From contig CALMWN010000564.1 of the NCBI GenBank assembly GCA_937873555.1, positions 1 through 32,802 on the forward strand: a DNA stretch of 32,802 bases, written 5' to 3'. A program made the translations under genes and the position numbers. Source of the DNA: an uncultured Clostridia bacterium (GTDB lineage: Bacteria > Bacillota > Clostridia > Acetivibrionales > CALMWN01). Below are positions 24,273 through 31,998 of the stretch, in pieces. Numbering within the stretch: position 1 is the first letter of the stretch; each line of letters opens with the position of its first letter. Below the pieces are notes generated by a model. That model had not been told where the DNA came from. It saw only the letters and a program-made list of their open reading frames with translations, and did not search any database.

Positions 24273-25526
24273 ATGAATAGGAAACATAATTTTAAAAAAT
24301 CTGAAAATATACCTGTGAAGCTGCTCAAAATAGCAATTATCATTATACTTTCCTATATGGCGATAAGGCTTGGACTGGCTGCAGGAAACGTTGTCTACAA
24401 CCTGGATTCGGGAATAGTCAAAAGTATCGATGTGGATACCTTCAAAACCACTCTTAAAAATTCCCTTCCAATAATAGATACCGTATACAATAGCGGTAAT
24501 ATGAGCGTTTCATTTTCAGGGGAAGTAAAATCCCTTATAAACGTTATATTCGGTTTTGATTTGAACAAGCCTTTAACCATTCTAAACGCTCAGTCACCTG
24601 TTTTTTATACTTACTATAACAGAAGCTACATGCCGTTTGCCGCGCAACGTAGTATTGACAACAGAAGAATGACGAACGAGGATTCAATTGAAAGGGAACA
24701 AAAGGAAGCGGGCAATATTTCCAGTGAGAGCAGCATTACTTATGAGGAGGATGCTGAAAAAAAGGCTGTTCCGGATAGTGATGTGGTTTCGAACGGGAAG
24801 ATCGCCATTCAAAATGAAACAAAGCTGAATATAAATCAAAGCTTTATTGATGAGCTGATAAAAGAACCGCTGAAATTCAAATTTGACAAAAAAGGCCCTA
24901 AAATACTCATTTATCATACACATACTACAGAAGGCTACCTGGATAATTTAAAAAATTTAAACAAAAAAGATGTTCCGGCTTCAACTTCAGATCCCAGGTA
25001 TAATGTTGTAAGGGTCGGAGAGGAGCTGGCACAGAATCTGCGCCGGAAATACGGCATTGAGGTCACCCACAACGGTACCATACACGACTATGACTATAAT
25101 AGTTCATATATAAGGTCACTGAATACGGCAAGTGCAATTTTAAAAAGCTATCCTTCAATAAAAGTGACTTTTGATATTCACAGGGATGCAATGGGAGATA
25201 ATCAGCCCAAGCTTAGGGCTGTATCCAATATTAACGGTAAAAATACCGCAAAGGTGATGTTTGTAGTAGGTACCGATCAAATTGGACTGAGCCATCCAAA
25301 TTGGAAGGAAAATTTCAAATTGGCGTTAAAGCTGCAGGAAAAGCTGAATGAAATCAGTCCTGACCTGACAAAACCGATATACATAAGCAAGAACAGGTAT
25401 AACCAGCATCTGACATCGGGTTCGCTCATAATAGAAATCGGCGGTGACGGCAACACTCTTGAGGAAGCTTTGGAAAGCACGAAATATTTGTCCGAAGCGA
25501 TTAATGCCGTGGCAAACAGTAAATAA
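24273..25526 (+). CDS. spoIIP: Stage II sporulation protein P (peptidoglycan amidase/endopeptidase)
   Basis: The 417-residue protein is anchored by one N-terminal membrane segment (about residues 16-38, LLKIAIIIILSYMAIRLGLA) with the rest outside the cytoplasm. The enzymatic part shows KILIYHTHTTEGYLDN with H215 and E220, FDIHRDA with H303, and EIGGDGNTLEEALES with E388, which are plausible zinc ligands and catalytic residues of the SpoIIP/amidase-3-like fold. SpoIIP works with SpoIID and SpoIIM to degrade septal peptidoglycan during engulfment of the forespore. A long Ser/Glu-rich linker (about residues 125-190) follows the N-terminal part. GGAGGAAAAA lies just before the ATG. I could not identify a convincing sporulation-sigma promoter upstream. 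Its presence is evidence that the organism forms endospores. Confidence 0.95.
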   Translation: MNRKHNFKKSENIPVKLLKIAIIIILSYMAIRLGLAAGNVVYNLDSGIVKSIDVDTFKTTLKNSLPIIDTVYNSGNMSVSFSGEVKSLINVIFGFDLNKPLTILNAQSPVFYTYYNRSYMPFAAQRSIDNRRMTNEDSIEREQKEAGNISSESSITYEEDAEKKAVPDSDVVSNGKIAIQNETKLNINQSFIDELIKEPLKFKFDKKGPKILIYHTHTTEGYLDNLKNLNKKDVPASTSDPRYNVVRVGEELAQNLRRKYGIEVTHNGTIHDYDYNSSYIRSLNTASAILKSYPSIKVTFDIHRDAMGDNQPKLRAVSNINGKNTAKVMFVVGTDQIGLSHPNWKENFKLALKLQEKLNEISPDLTKPIYISKNRYNQHLTSGSLIIEIGGDGNTLEEALESTKYLSEAINAVANSK

Positions 25527-25562
25527 TTATATAAAAATGTCTGACATGTTGGTGAGGATTCG

Positions 25563-25850
25563 ATGAACAGGGTTGATAAATTTAAAAGGGCAAGGAGTAT
25601 TAGGAAAAGGTACATGCTGTCAGTTGCTTTATTTTTTCTTGTAATGGTGACAGGAGTGATAATCACGGACTATTCTCTGAACAGCCTTCTTAAGGATGAA
25701 AAGGGCTTGAACATAATACAGGTAAAAAGCGTTGATAATATCCTGGAAGTGTGGTTTATGAACAATAGATTCTATATAAATACCAAATATATCGCAAGAG
25801 ACTACCGGAACTTTAAAAACTATATTTCTGATTTTTTTCATTTCCAATAG
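25563..25850 (+). CDS. Small single-pass membrane protein downstream of spoIIP
   Basis: The 95-residue protein starts MNRVDKFKRARSIRKRYMLS, a basic cytoplasmic head, then has a membrane segment (VALFFLVMVTGVIITDYSL, about residues 21-39) and an outside domain of about 55 residues ending ISDFFHFQ. GGTGAGGA (25551-25558) precedes the ATG by 4-5 bases. It follows spoIIP by 36 bases on the same strand without a terminator, so co-transcription and a role in sporulation are possible but only inferred from position. The basic-head/membrane/outer-domain layout resembles that of many small sporulation proteins. I do not recognise the family. Confidence 0.75.
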   Translation: MNRVDKFKRARSIRKRYMLSVALFFLVMVTGVIITDYSLNSLLKDEKGLNIIQVKSVDNILEVWFMNNRFYINTKYIARDYRNFKNYISDFFHFQ

Positions 25851-25881
25851 AAATAGGGTTTAACAAAAATTTCTGTTTTTT
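25849..25881 (+). terminator. Weak possible terminator after the spoIIP region
   Basis: AGAAAT (25849-25854) can pair with ATTTCT (25869-25874), followed by G and six T residues (25876-25881). The stem is short and A+T rich with a 14-base loop, so this is a weak call based mainly on the T run. Confidence 0.35.
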
Positions 25882-25969
25882 GGTATAAAGCAGCGACATA
25901 CCTGTAATACCCTGTCTCATGCAGTATGGAAGGCCTTTCAAAAATCACCTGTTCACAAAATACCTGTTA

Positions 25970-25978
25970 TGCTATAAT
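25970..25978 (+). promoter_or_regulatory. Extended -10 promoter for lepA
   Basis: TGC-TATAAT (25970-25978) is an extended -10 element 62 bases before the lepA start. The best -35 candidate, TTCACA (25952-25957), has a short 15-base spacer, so recognition probably relies on the extended -10. Confidence 0.6.
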
Positions 25979-26040
25979 ATTATGCAAAAACATGTTTGCT
26001 GTTATAAATCACGCTATACGGAGTATCGGAGGAAATATTA

Positions 26041-27852
26041 ATGTCGAGTGAAAGACAAAAGAAAATACGGAATTTCTGCATAATCGCACACATAGACCAT
26101 GGAAAATCCACCCTTGCAGACAGGATGCTCGAGATGACCGGAGTGCTTACGGAACGGGAGATGGAAGACCAGGTGCTCGATAATATGGAAATAGAACGCG
26201 AACGCGGCATAACCATAAAAGCTCAGGCGGTCAGAATGATTTACCGGGCCAATGATGGTGAAGAGTATGTTTTTAATCTCATAGATACTCCCGGGCATGT
26301 CGACTTCAACTATGAGGTATCAAGAAGTCTTGCAGCATGTGAGGGTGCCATACTGGTTGTCGACGCGGCACAGGGTATAGAAGCACAGACTCTTGCAAAC
26401 GTGTACCTTGCGATGGAGCATGATCTTGAAGTCATGCCGGTGATAAACAAGATCGATTTGCCGAGTGCCCAGCCGGAGCATGTGAAGAAGGAGATTGAAG
26501 ACGTTATCGGGATAGATGCTTCAGATGCACCTCTCATATCCGCCAAAAACGGAATGAATATAAATGACGTTCTGGAAAATGTGGTTTTGAAGATTCCGTG
26601 TCCGGAGGGAGATGAAAACGCACCCTTACGTGCGTTGATATTTGACTCTTATTATGACAGCTACAAAGGAGTCATAGTATTTGTCAGGATTAAAGAAGGC
26701 AGCGTCAGGACAGGGGATTCCATAAAAATGATGTATACCGGCAAGGAATTCATAGTAACCGAAGTCGGATATTTCCGGCCGGGCTCACTGACGGCCTGCG
26801 GCGAGCTGCTTGCCGGTGAGGTGGGATATGTTGCCGCCAGCATAAAAAATGTAAAGGATACAAGAGTCGGAGATACCGTTACTTTGACGGAAAATCCGGC
26901 AAAAACACCTCTTCCGGGATATAAGAAGGTCAATTCCATGGTGTTCTGCGGAATCTATCCGGCAGATGGTGCGAAATATGGTGATCTGAGAGACGCATTG
27001 GAAAAGCTCCAATTGAATGATGCCTCATTATCTTTTGAACCTGAATCCTCGGTAGCCCTTGGATTCGGTTTCAGGTGCGGATTTCTCGGATTGCTCCACA
27101 TGGAAATAATACAGGAAAGGCTTGAGAGGGAATACAATCTTGACCTTGTCACTACTGCACCAAGTGTTATATACAAGATAATAAAAACCGATGGGGAGGT
27201 CCTGCACATCGACAATCCTACCAATATGCCTCCCGCAGCTGAAGTAGAGGCTATGGAAGAGCCAATAGTCAAGGCCACTATCATGCTCCCGACGGAATAC
27301 GTCGGAAATGTTATGGAGCTTTGCCAGGAAAGACGCGGGATATACAAGGATATGAAATATATTGATGAGGGACGGGTGATACTTACCTATGAGATGCCCT
27401 TGAATGAAATCATTTACGATTTCTTTGACGCATTGAAATCAAGATCCAAAGGGTATGCCTCTCTTGATTATGAACTGTTGGGTTACATGAAATCCGAACT
27501 TGTAAAGCTGGATATCCTTCTGAATGGTGACGTTGTGGATGCACTTTCGTTTATAGTCCATGAAGAAAAGGCATACACAAGAGGGAGAAGAATAGCTGAG
27601 AAGCTGAAGGATTCAATACCGAGGCAGCAGTTTGAAATACCCATCCAGGCATGCATAGGTGGTAAGATTATTGCAAGAGAAACGGTAAAGGCATACAGGA
27701 AGGATGTTCTGGCAAAGTGTTACGGTGGGGATATTACACGTAAGAAAAAACTTCTTGAAAAACAAAAAGAAGGTAAAAGGAGAATGCGCCAAGTAGGAAG
27801 TGTGGAGGTTCCGCAGGAAGCCTTCATGAGCGTGTTGAAACTGGACACGTAG
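26041..27852 (+). CDS. lepA: Elongation factor 4 (LepA GTPase)
   Basis: The 603-residue translational GTPase acts on the ribosome; it has been linked to back-translocation and to 30S assembly. The G domain shows G1 AHIDHGKST at 16-24, G2/switch GITIKAQAVRM, G3 DTPGHVDF, G4 NKIDLPSA. It then has the EF-G-like domains and the LepA-specific C-terminal domain with GGDITRKKKLLEKQKEGKRR and MRQVGSVEVPQEAFMSVL. Length is exactly typical (about 600). CGGAGGAAAT (26028-26037) precedes the ATG by a few bases. It heads a run lepA-PHP-hemW with gaps of 24 and 15 bases or less, probably an operon, and this lepA-hemW-hrcA-grpE-dnaK order is classical in Firmicutes. Confidence 0.98.
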   Translation: MSSERQKKIRNFCIIAHIDHGKSTLADRMLEMTGVLTEREMEDQVLDNMEIERERGITIKAQAVRMIYRANDGEEYVFNLIDTPGHVDFNYEVSRSLAACEGAILVVDAAQGIEAQTLANVYLAMEHDLEVMPVINKIDLPSAQPEHVKKEIEDVIGIDASDAPLISAKNGMNINDVLENVVLKIPCPEGDENAPLRALIFDSYYDSYKGVIVFVRIKEGSVRTGDSIKMMYTGKEFIVTEVGYFRPGSLTACGELLAGEVGYVAASIKNVKDTRVGDTVTLTENPAKTPLPGYKKVNSMVFCGIYPADGAKYGDLRDALEKLQLNDASLSFEPESSVALGFGFRCGFLGLLHMEIIQERLEREYNLDLVTTAPSVIYKIIKTDGEVLHIDNPTNMPPAAEVEAMEEPIVKATIMLPTEYVGNVMELCQERRGIYKDMKYIDEGRVILTYEMPLNEIIYDFFDALKSRSKGYASLDYELLGYMKSELVKLDILLNGDVVDALSFIVHEEKAYTRGRRIAEKLKDSIPRQQFEIPIQACIGGKIIARETVKAYRKDVLAKCYGGDITRKKKLLEKQKEGKRRMRQVGSVEVPQEAFMSVLKLDT

Positions 27853-27876
27853 TCTTTATACGAAAGGGTTACAGCA

Positions 27877-28677
27877 ATGTATGATACACATATTCATTCG
27901 ACATTTTCACATGATGGGATATCAAAGCTCGAAGAGTATAAAAATGTTATAGATAAAGGAATTGTAAAGGGAATAGGCTTTACGGAGCACAGGGACTTCA
28001 TGCCGGGCTGCGGTGGGTACGGTACATTTCAATACCAGTCCTATGCAGCAGCCATAAAAGCATTCAGGGAAAATGGGTATGAGTTCCATTCCGGAGCCGA
28101 GATAGACTATGCAAAGCAGGTTGAGGAGGAAATATTTGCAGCCCTTGCAAGGGAGTCATATGAATATATAATATGTTCCGTCCATACTATTGACGGTGTT
28201 TCACTATCCGTAAAAGGTGCGATGGAAGGCTTCAACGGCCTGGAAGGATCAGCCGCAGTACTGGACAGGTATTATTCTGAAGTGAACCACAGCCTCAGGG
28301 TTGAACAGTTTGATGTAATCGGACACATCGGCATATATAGAAGGTATCTGGAAAAGGACTACCTGGATAAAAGCAGTCTTTATGCCGGAATCGCCGAAAT
28401 GGAGAATGAGCTTGCGAAAGCCTGTGCTGTCTCAGATAAAATCATTGAAGTGAATTCATCAGGATTGTTTTCACAGTCGGAATCCCTTTATGCATCTGAA
28501 ACATTTTTAAGGACATATTTCATGCATGGGGGCAGAATGATCAGCCTTGGCAGCGACGCTCACCGTGCTGACGATGTTGCGAAGGGCTTTACAGGTGCAA
28601 TAAAAACTCTGCTGGAAATCGGATTTCAATATCTTTATCTTCCCTGGGACAGGGAAAATCCCATAAAAATTAATTAA
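27877..28677 (+). CDS. PHP-domain phosphatase, histidinol-phosphatase (HisJ) family
   Basis: The 266-residue PHP-fold metal hydrolase begins MYDTHIHSTFSHDG (metal ligands H5 and H7). It continues with GFTEHRDFMPGC, GAEIDYAKQ, CSVHTIDG, VIGHIGIYRRY and ISLGSDAHRADDVAKGF. These are the conserved His/Glu/Asp ligands of the PHP trinuclear metal site. HisJ-type members hydrolyse histidinol phosphate in histidine synthesis; the length is right for that group, but other PHP phosphatases share the motifs and no his biosynthesis genes are present here, so the substrate is uncertain. GAAAGGG (27861-27867) precedes the ATG. It lies between lepA (24-base gap) and hemW. Confidence 0.85.
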   Translation: MYDTHIHSTFSHDGISKLEEYKNVIDKGIVKGIGFTEHRDFMPGCGGYGTFQYQSYAAAIKAFRENGYEFHSGAEIDYAKQVEEEIFAALARESYEYIICSVHTIDGVSLSVKGAMEGFNGLEGSAAVLDRYYSEVNHSLRVEQFDVIGHIGIYRRYLEKDYLDKSSLYAGIAEMENELAKACAVSDKIIEVNSSGLFSQSESLYASETFLRTYFMHGGRMISLGSDAHRADDVAKGFTGAIKTLLEIGFQYLYLPWDRENPIKIN

Positions 28678-28692
28678 ATGAGGGGGCCAGCG

Positions 28693-29835
28693 ATGGAAGG
28701 CAGGACAGAAATTGGCCTTTATATACATATCCCCTTCTGCAAGGCTAAATGTTTTTACTGCGATTTTAACTCTTTTGCAGGGGCTGAAGATCTTGTGCCC
28801 TCATATTTCCATGCGCTGAAAAATGAGGCGGCCCTCTACGGTGGGGATCTTGCGGACTGCACTGTAAAAACCGTATATATTGGCGGGGGGACCCCTTCTT
28901 TTGTTGATACAAGATATTTATATGAAATATTGAATACATGCAGACAATGCTTCAACATAGGGAAAAATGCAGAAATCAGCATTGAGACCAACCCCGGTAC
29001 ACTGACCTATGAAAAGCTGATGGCCTATAAGTCCATGGGCATAAACAGACTTAGCATCGGATTACAGGCATATCAGGACAGTCTCCTTAGGAAGCTCGGA
29101 AGAATACATGACTTCCATCAGTTTCTTGAGAACTACAACCAGGCAGTCAGAACCGGATTCAAAAACATCAATATCGACCTCATATTCGGGCTACCGGGGC
29201 AAACATTGAGAGATTGGGCTCAAACGCTCCTGAATGTCATACAGCTGGGACCTGCCCATGTTTCCTGCTACAGCCTGAAAATTGAAGAAGGAACTCCCTT
29301 CGGGAAAAGTCTTGAAGATGGTGAATTGATACCTATCGAGGACGAACTTGACAGGGAGATGTATTATATGGCAATAGAGAAAATGGGAGCAGCGGGATTG
29401 AAACACTATGAGATCTCCAATTTTGCCAGGCCGGGATATCAGTGCAGACATAATCTTATATACTGGAAAGCCGAAGAATATTTAGGGCTTGGGGCAGGGG
29501 CTCATTCATACCTGTTTGGAGAAAGGTACAACAATGTTTATGGTCTTGACGGGTATATAAAAAATTCCCGCAACAAAGACAGTCTGAAGGAAAATGTCCA
29601 GATAATCGGAAAGGCTGAAAGCATGGCGGAATACATGATACTTGGCTTGAGACTGACGGATGGTATACATGCCGGGGAGTTCAAGTCAAGGTATGGCGAG
29701 GATTTGTATGAGATTTACCATGAAAAAATACACAAACTTTTGAGAAAAAATCTGCTTGTTATGGAGAAGGACGGAATAAAGCTGTCGTCTTCAGGTATGG
29801 ACCTTGCAAACACTGTTTTCATGGAATTCATATAA
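28693..29835 (+). CDS. hemW: Radical SAM family heme chaperone HemW
   Basis: The 380-residue protein has the radical SAM cluster cysteines C16, C20 and C23 in IPFCKAKCFYCDF, then TVYIGGGTPSFV, ISIETNPGTL, RLSIGLQAYQD and IDLIFGLPGQTLRDW. These features and the length match HemW, long annotated as oxygen-independent coproporphyrinogen oxidase but better viewed as a heme-binding chaperone. The YCDF form of the cysteine motif and the lepA-hemW-hrcA context separate it from true HemN. The ATG at 28693 is preferred, with GAGGGGG (28680-28686) 6 bases before it; an ATG at 28678 directly after the PHP stop is the alternative. Unlike the hemZ relic at 13910, this gene looks intact. Confidence 0.93.
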   Translation: MEGRTEIGLYIHIPFCKAKCFYCDFNSFAGAEDLVPSYFHALKNEAALYGGDLADCTVKTVYIGGGTPSFVDTRYLYEILNTCRQCFNIGKNAEISIETNPGTLTYEKLMAYKSMGINRLSIGLQAYQDSLLRKLGRIHDFHQFLENYNQAVRTGFKNINIDLIFGLPGQTLRDWAQTLLNVIQLGPAHVSCYSLKIEEGTPFGKSLEDGELIPIEDELDREMYYMAIEKMGAAGLKHYEISNFARPGYQCRHNLIYWKAEEYLGLGAGAHSYLFGERYNNVYGLDGYIKNSRNKDSLKENVQIIGKAESMAEYMILGLRLTDGIHAGEFKSRYGEDLYEIYHEKIHKLLRKNLLVMEKDGIKLSSSGMDLANTVFMEFI

Positions 29836-29978
29836 ATTTGCTGACGTAAGATGTTTCAGCCCGGCTCAACTCCCGGTTTGCCGCATGCGGCGGCTAGCTG
29901 CTTTTCCATTCCGGACCGACCCGTATTTCAGGTTGGAATAATTAATTCTTCCTGTACAAATAATATCACTAAAATATC

Positions 29979-30007
29979 TTGACAAAAAAAAAATACGGTG
30001 GTATTTT
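29979..30007 (+). promoter_or_regulatory. Sigma-A type promoter of the hrcA operon
   Basis: A perfect TTGACA (29979-29984), a 17-base spacer consisting largely of an A run, and TATTTT (30002-30007). The CIRCE operator begins 10 bases after the -10 box, so bound HrcA would cover the transcription start. Confidence 0.75.
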
Positions 30008-30017
30008 TAAAATAGAA

Positions 30018-30044
30018 TTAGCACTCGTTACTAATGAGTGCTAA
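30018..30044. promoter_or_regulatory. CIRCE operator (HrcA binding site)
   Basis: TTAGCACTC, nine bases, GAGTGCTAA: an exact match to the CIRCE consensus. It lies between the promoter and the hrcA start codon at 30061. HrcA binds here and represses the class I heat-shock genes when GroEL keeps it active; heat or misfolded protein releases it. Confidence 0.98.
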
Positions 30045-30060
30045 CAAAGGGGTGTAAAAG

Positions 30061-31113
30061 ATGTTTTTGGATGATAGGAAAAGGAGAATACTCCGGGCCA
30101 TTATCGACGATTACATCGATACTGCGGAGCCAATCGGTTCCAGGACCATTGCCAGAAAGCACGAACTGGGTCTCAGTTCTGCCACCATAAGGAATGAAAT
30201 GGCTGACCTGGAGGATATGGGTTATCTGGCGCAACCGCATACATCTGCAGGTAGAGTTCCTTCAGACAAGGGTTACAGGTTGTATGTCGATCAGCTGATG
30301 GAAATGAGGGATTTGACTGCAAATGAAGTTGAGAATATTAAAAAGGCCATGGAAATAAGAATCAATGAGTTGAGCCAGTTAATAAGGCAGACTTCAATTG
30401 TTATGTCACAAATTACAAAATATACTTCCATTGCAGTCACACCCAAAATGAACAAAAGTGTACTCAAGGCAGTCCAGGTAGTTCCGGTTGACCAGGGAAA
30501 GGCATTGGTTATTGTTGTCACCGATGCCGGTATCGTCAGAAACAGCCTGGTTAAGATATCAGATACTGTTTTGCCGGATTTTCTGATTAAAATATCCAAT
30601 ATCTTAAATGATAAATTGGCCGGTCTTACCATAGAACAAATCAATATGCCGTTAATAAAGGAAATTGAAAAGGAACTTGGGCAGTTCAAGGAAATTCTTA
30701 TGCCTATCCTGGATGCAGTTTGTGATTGTGCCAATCTGGTTGACAATCCGGAAGTTTATCTTGATGGAACAACCAATATTTTTAATTATCCTGAATTCAG
30801 GGATATCATGAGAGCAAAGGAATTCCTGAATGCCCTTGATACAAGGGATACTTTGTTCAGGATACTCCAAAAGGGTGAAGTCAGTCCGGGAATATCAATA
30901 CAGATAGGAGCCGAGAATGAACTTGAAGAAATAAAGGGCTGCAGCCTTATAACTGCAACATACAGCCTGGACAGCAAGGTCATAGGCAAAATCGGTGTCA
31001 TAGGGCCTACAAGAATGGAGTATTCGAGAGTTATATCATCAATTAATTATATAAGAAGGATGATCGATGAGGAGATACAAAAACTGATAGGTGAACACCT
31101 TGACGGAAGCTAG
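30061..31113 (+). CDS. hrcA: Heat-inducible transcription repressor HrcA
   Basis: The 350-residue repressor begins MFLDDRKRRILRAIIDDYID with a winged-helix DNA-binding part (GSRTIARKHELGLSSATIRN, then EMADLEDMGYLAQPHTSAGR and VPSDKGYRLYVD). The remaining 250 residues form the GAF-like and dimerisation domains. The length is typical (340-350). It binds the CIRCE site immediately upstream, so it represses itself and the genes behind it. AAAGGGGTG (30046-30054) is the ribosome binding site. It is the first gene of the hrcA-grpE-dnaK locus and follows hemW by 225 bases. Confidence 0.97.
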   Translation: MFLDDRKRRILRAIIDDYIDTAEPIGSRTIARKHELGLSSATIRNEMADLEDMGYLAQPHTSAGRVPSDKGYRLYVDQLMEMRDLTANEVENIKKAMEIRINELSQLIRQTSIVMSQITKYTSIAVTPKMNKSVLKAVQVVPVDQGKALVIVVTDAGIVRNSLVKISDTVLPDFLIKISNILNDKLAGLTIEQINMPLIKEIEKELGQFKEILMPILDAVCDCANLVDNPEVYLDGTTNIFNYPEFRDIMRAKEFLNALDTRDTLFRILQKGEVSPGISIQIGAENELEEIKGCSLITATYSLDSKVIGKIGVIGPTRMEYSRVISSINYIRRMIDEEIQKLIGEHLDGS

Positions 31114-31237
31114 TGCTTTTTAACATTACAAATTTATAGTTTTTGAAAAATGTTAAAAAGCACATCCGATTAAACTTGCCGAAAGCATAATTTATTTCTA
31201 GAAATAAATTATGTGAAATGGCAATAGTGCTTTTTAA
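31113..31237. repeat. Compound inverted-repeat region between hrcA and grpE
   Basis: Three structures lie in the 175-base gap. First, GTGCTTTTTAACATT (31113-31127) and AATGTTAAAAAGCAC (31149-31163) are perfect 15-base arms with a 21-base loop. Second, 31186-31213 is a perfect 28-base palindrome whose half is CATAATTTATTTCT. Third, GTGCTTTTTAA returns at 31227-31237, so the middle arm (31153-31163) could pair with either the first or the third copy. The first arm begins inside the hrcA stop codon. No standard terminator T run follows any stem. Confidence 0.75.
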
Positions 31238-31288
31238 AATATCACATTGGGTATAATCATACTTACAGGGAGGACAAACGAAATCAGC

Positions 31289-31900
31289 ATGAAAAAGGAT
31301 AAAAACACGCACGAAAAGCATGAACAGCCCATTAAGCCGGAACCTGAAACAGAAAGGGAACAGAACATCAGGAACGGATATGTCGATAGAGACATGTCAA
31401 ATGAGGAAGAAAGCCCAAAAGTTGAAGAGTCTATTGGTGATGAACTGGAAGAAATAAGGAGCAGGCTTGGTGATAAAACCAGGCAATGTGACGAATATTA
31501 CGGTATGCTCCAAAGAATTGCAGCAGAGTTTGACAATTACAAGAAGCGTACTGCCAAGGAAAAGGAAACCATATACTCCGATGCGGTAGCTGATGTTGCT
31601 GCTGCTTTTTTGCCCGTAGTAGACAATTTTGAGAGGGCACTGCAGGTACAAAGCAATGACAACCGGTCTTTAAAGGAAGGTATTGAACTCGTCTTCAGAC
31701 AACTTCAGGATGTTCTCAGGAAGCTGGAAATTGAAGAAATAAAAGGTGTCGGAGAAAAGTTCGATCCCCAGTTACATAACGCGGTTATGCATGTGACTGA
31801 TGAGGCCTATGGTGAAGGTATTATAATAGAAGAATTCCAGAAGGGATATGTGCTGAAGGATAAAGTGATAAGGCACAGCCTTGTCAAGGTGGCGAACTAG
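31289..31900 (+). CDS. grpE: Nucleotide exchange factor GrpE
   Basis: The 203-residue protein releases ADP from DnaK in the Hsp70 cycle. The first 60 or so residues are highly charged and low in complexity (MKKDKNTHEKHEQPIKPEPE), followed by the long dimerisation helix (EYYGMLQRIAAEFDNYKKRT), LPVVDNFERAL, and the C-terminal beta domain (GEKFDPQLHNAVMHVTD, ending KDKVIRHSLVKVAN). These match GrpE throughout, and the length is typical. The ATG at 31289 is the only plausible start, although the nearest strong ribosome binding site, GGGAGG (31268-31273), is 15 bases away, further than usual. A TTG at 31247 in frame has no support. dnaK follows after 98 bases. Confidence 0.96.
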   Translation: MKKDKNTHEKHEQPIKPEPETEREQNIRNGYVDRDMSNEEESPKVEESIGDELEEIRSRLGDKTRQCDEYYGMLQRIAAEFDNYKKRTAKEKETIYSDAVADVAAAFLPVVDNFERALQVQSNDNRSLKEGIELVFRQLQDVLRKLEIEEIKGVGEKFDPQLHNAVMHVTDEAYGEGIIIEEFQKGYVLKDKVIRHSLVKVAN

Positions 31901-31998
31901 ACCACCAGGATGTGAAGTATAATTTGGTTTGCAGTGCTGTAAGGGTTTGAATAAAAATACATTAATATAAAGTAAATAATCAGGAGGTAATTTTACGT

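Noticed and set aside
29880..29891. GCCGCATGCGGC palindrome after hemW as a terminator
   Set aside because: Only a four-base-pair stem is possible and no T run follows directly. It may be chance in a G+C-rich patch.
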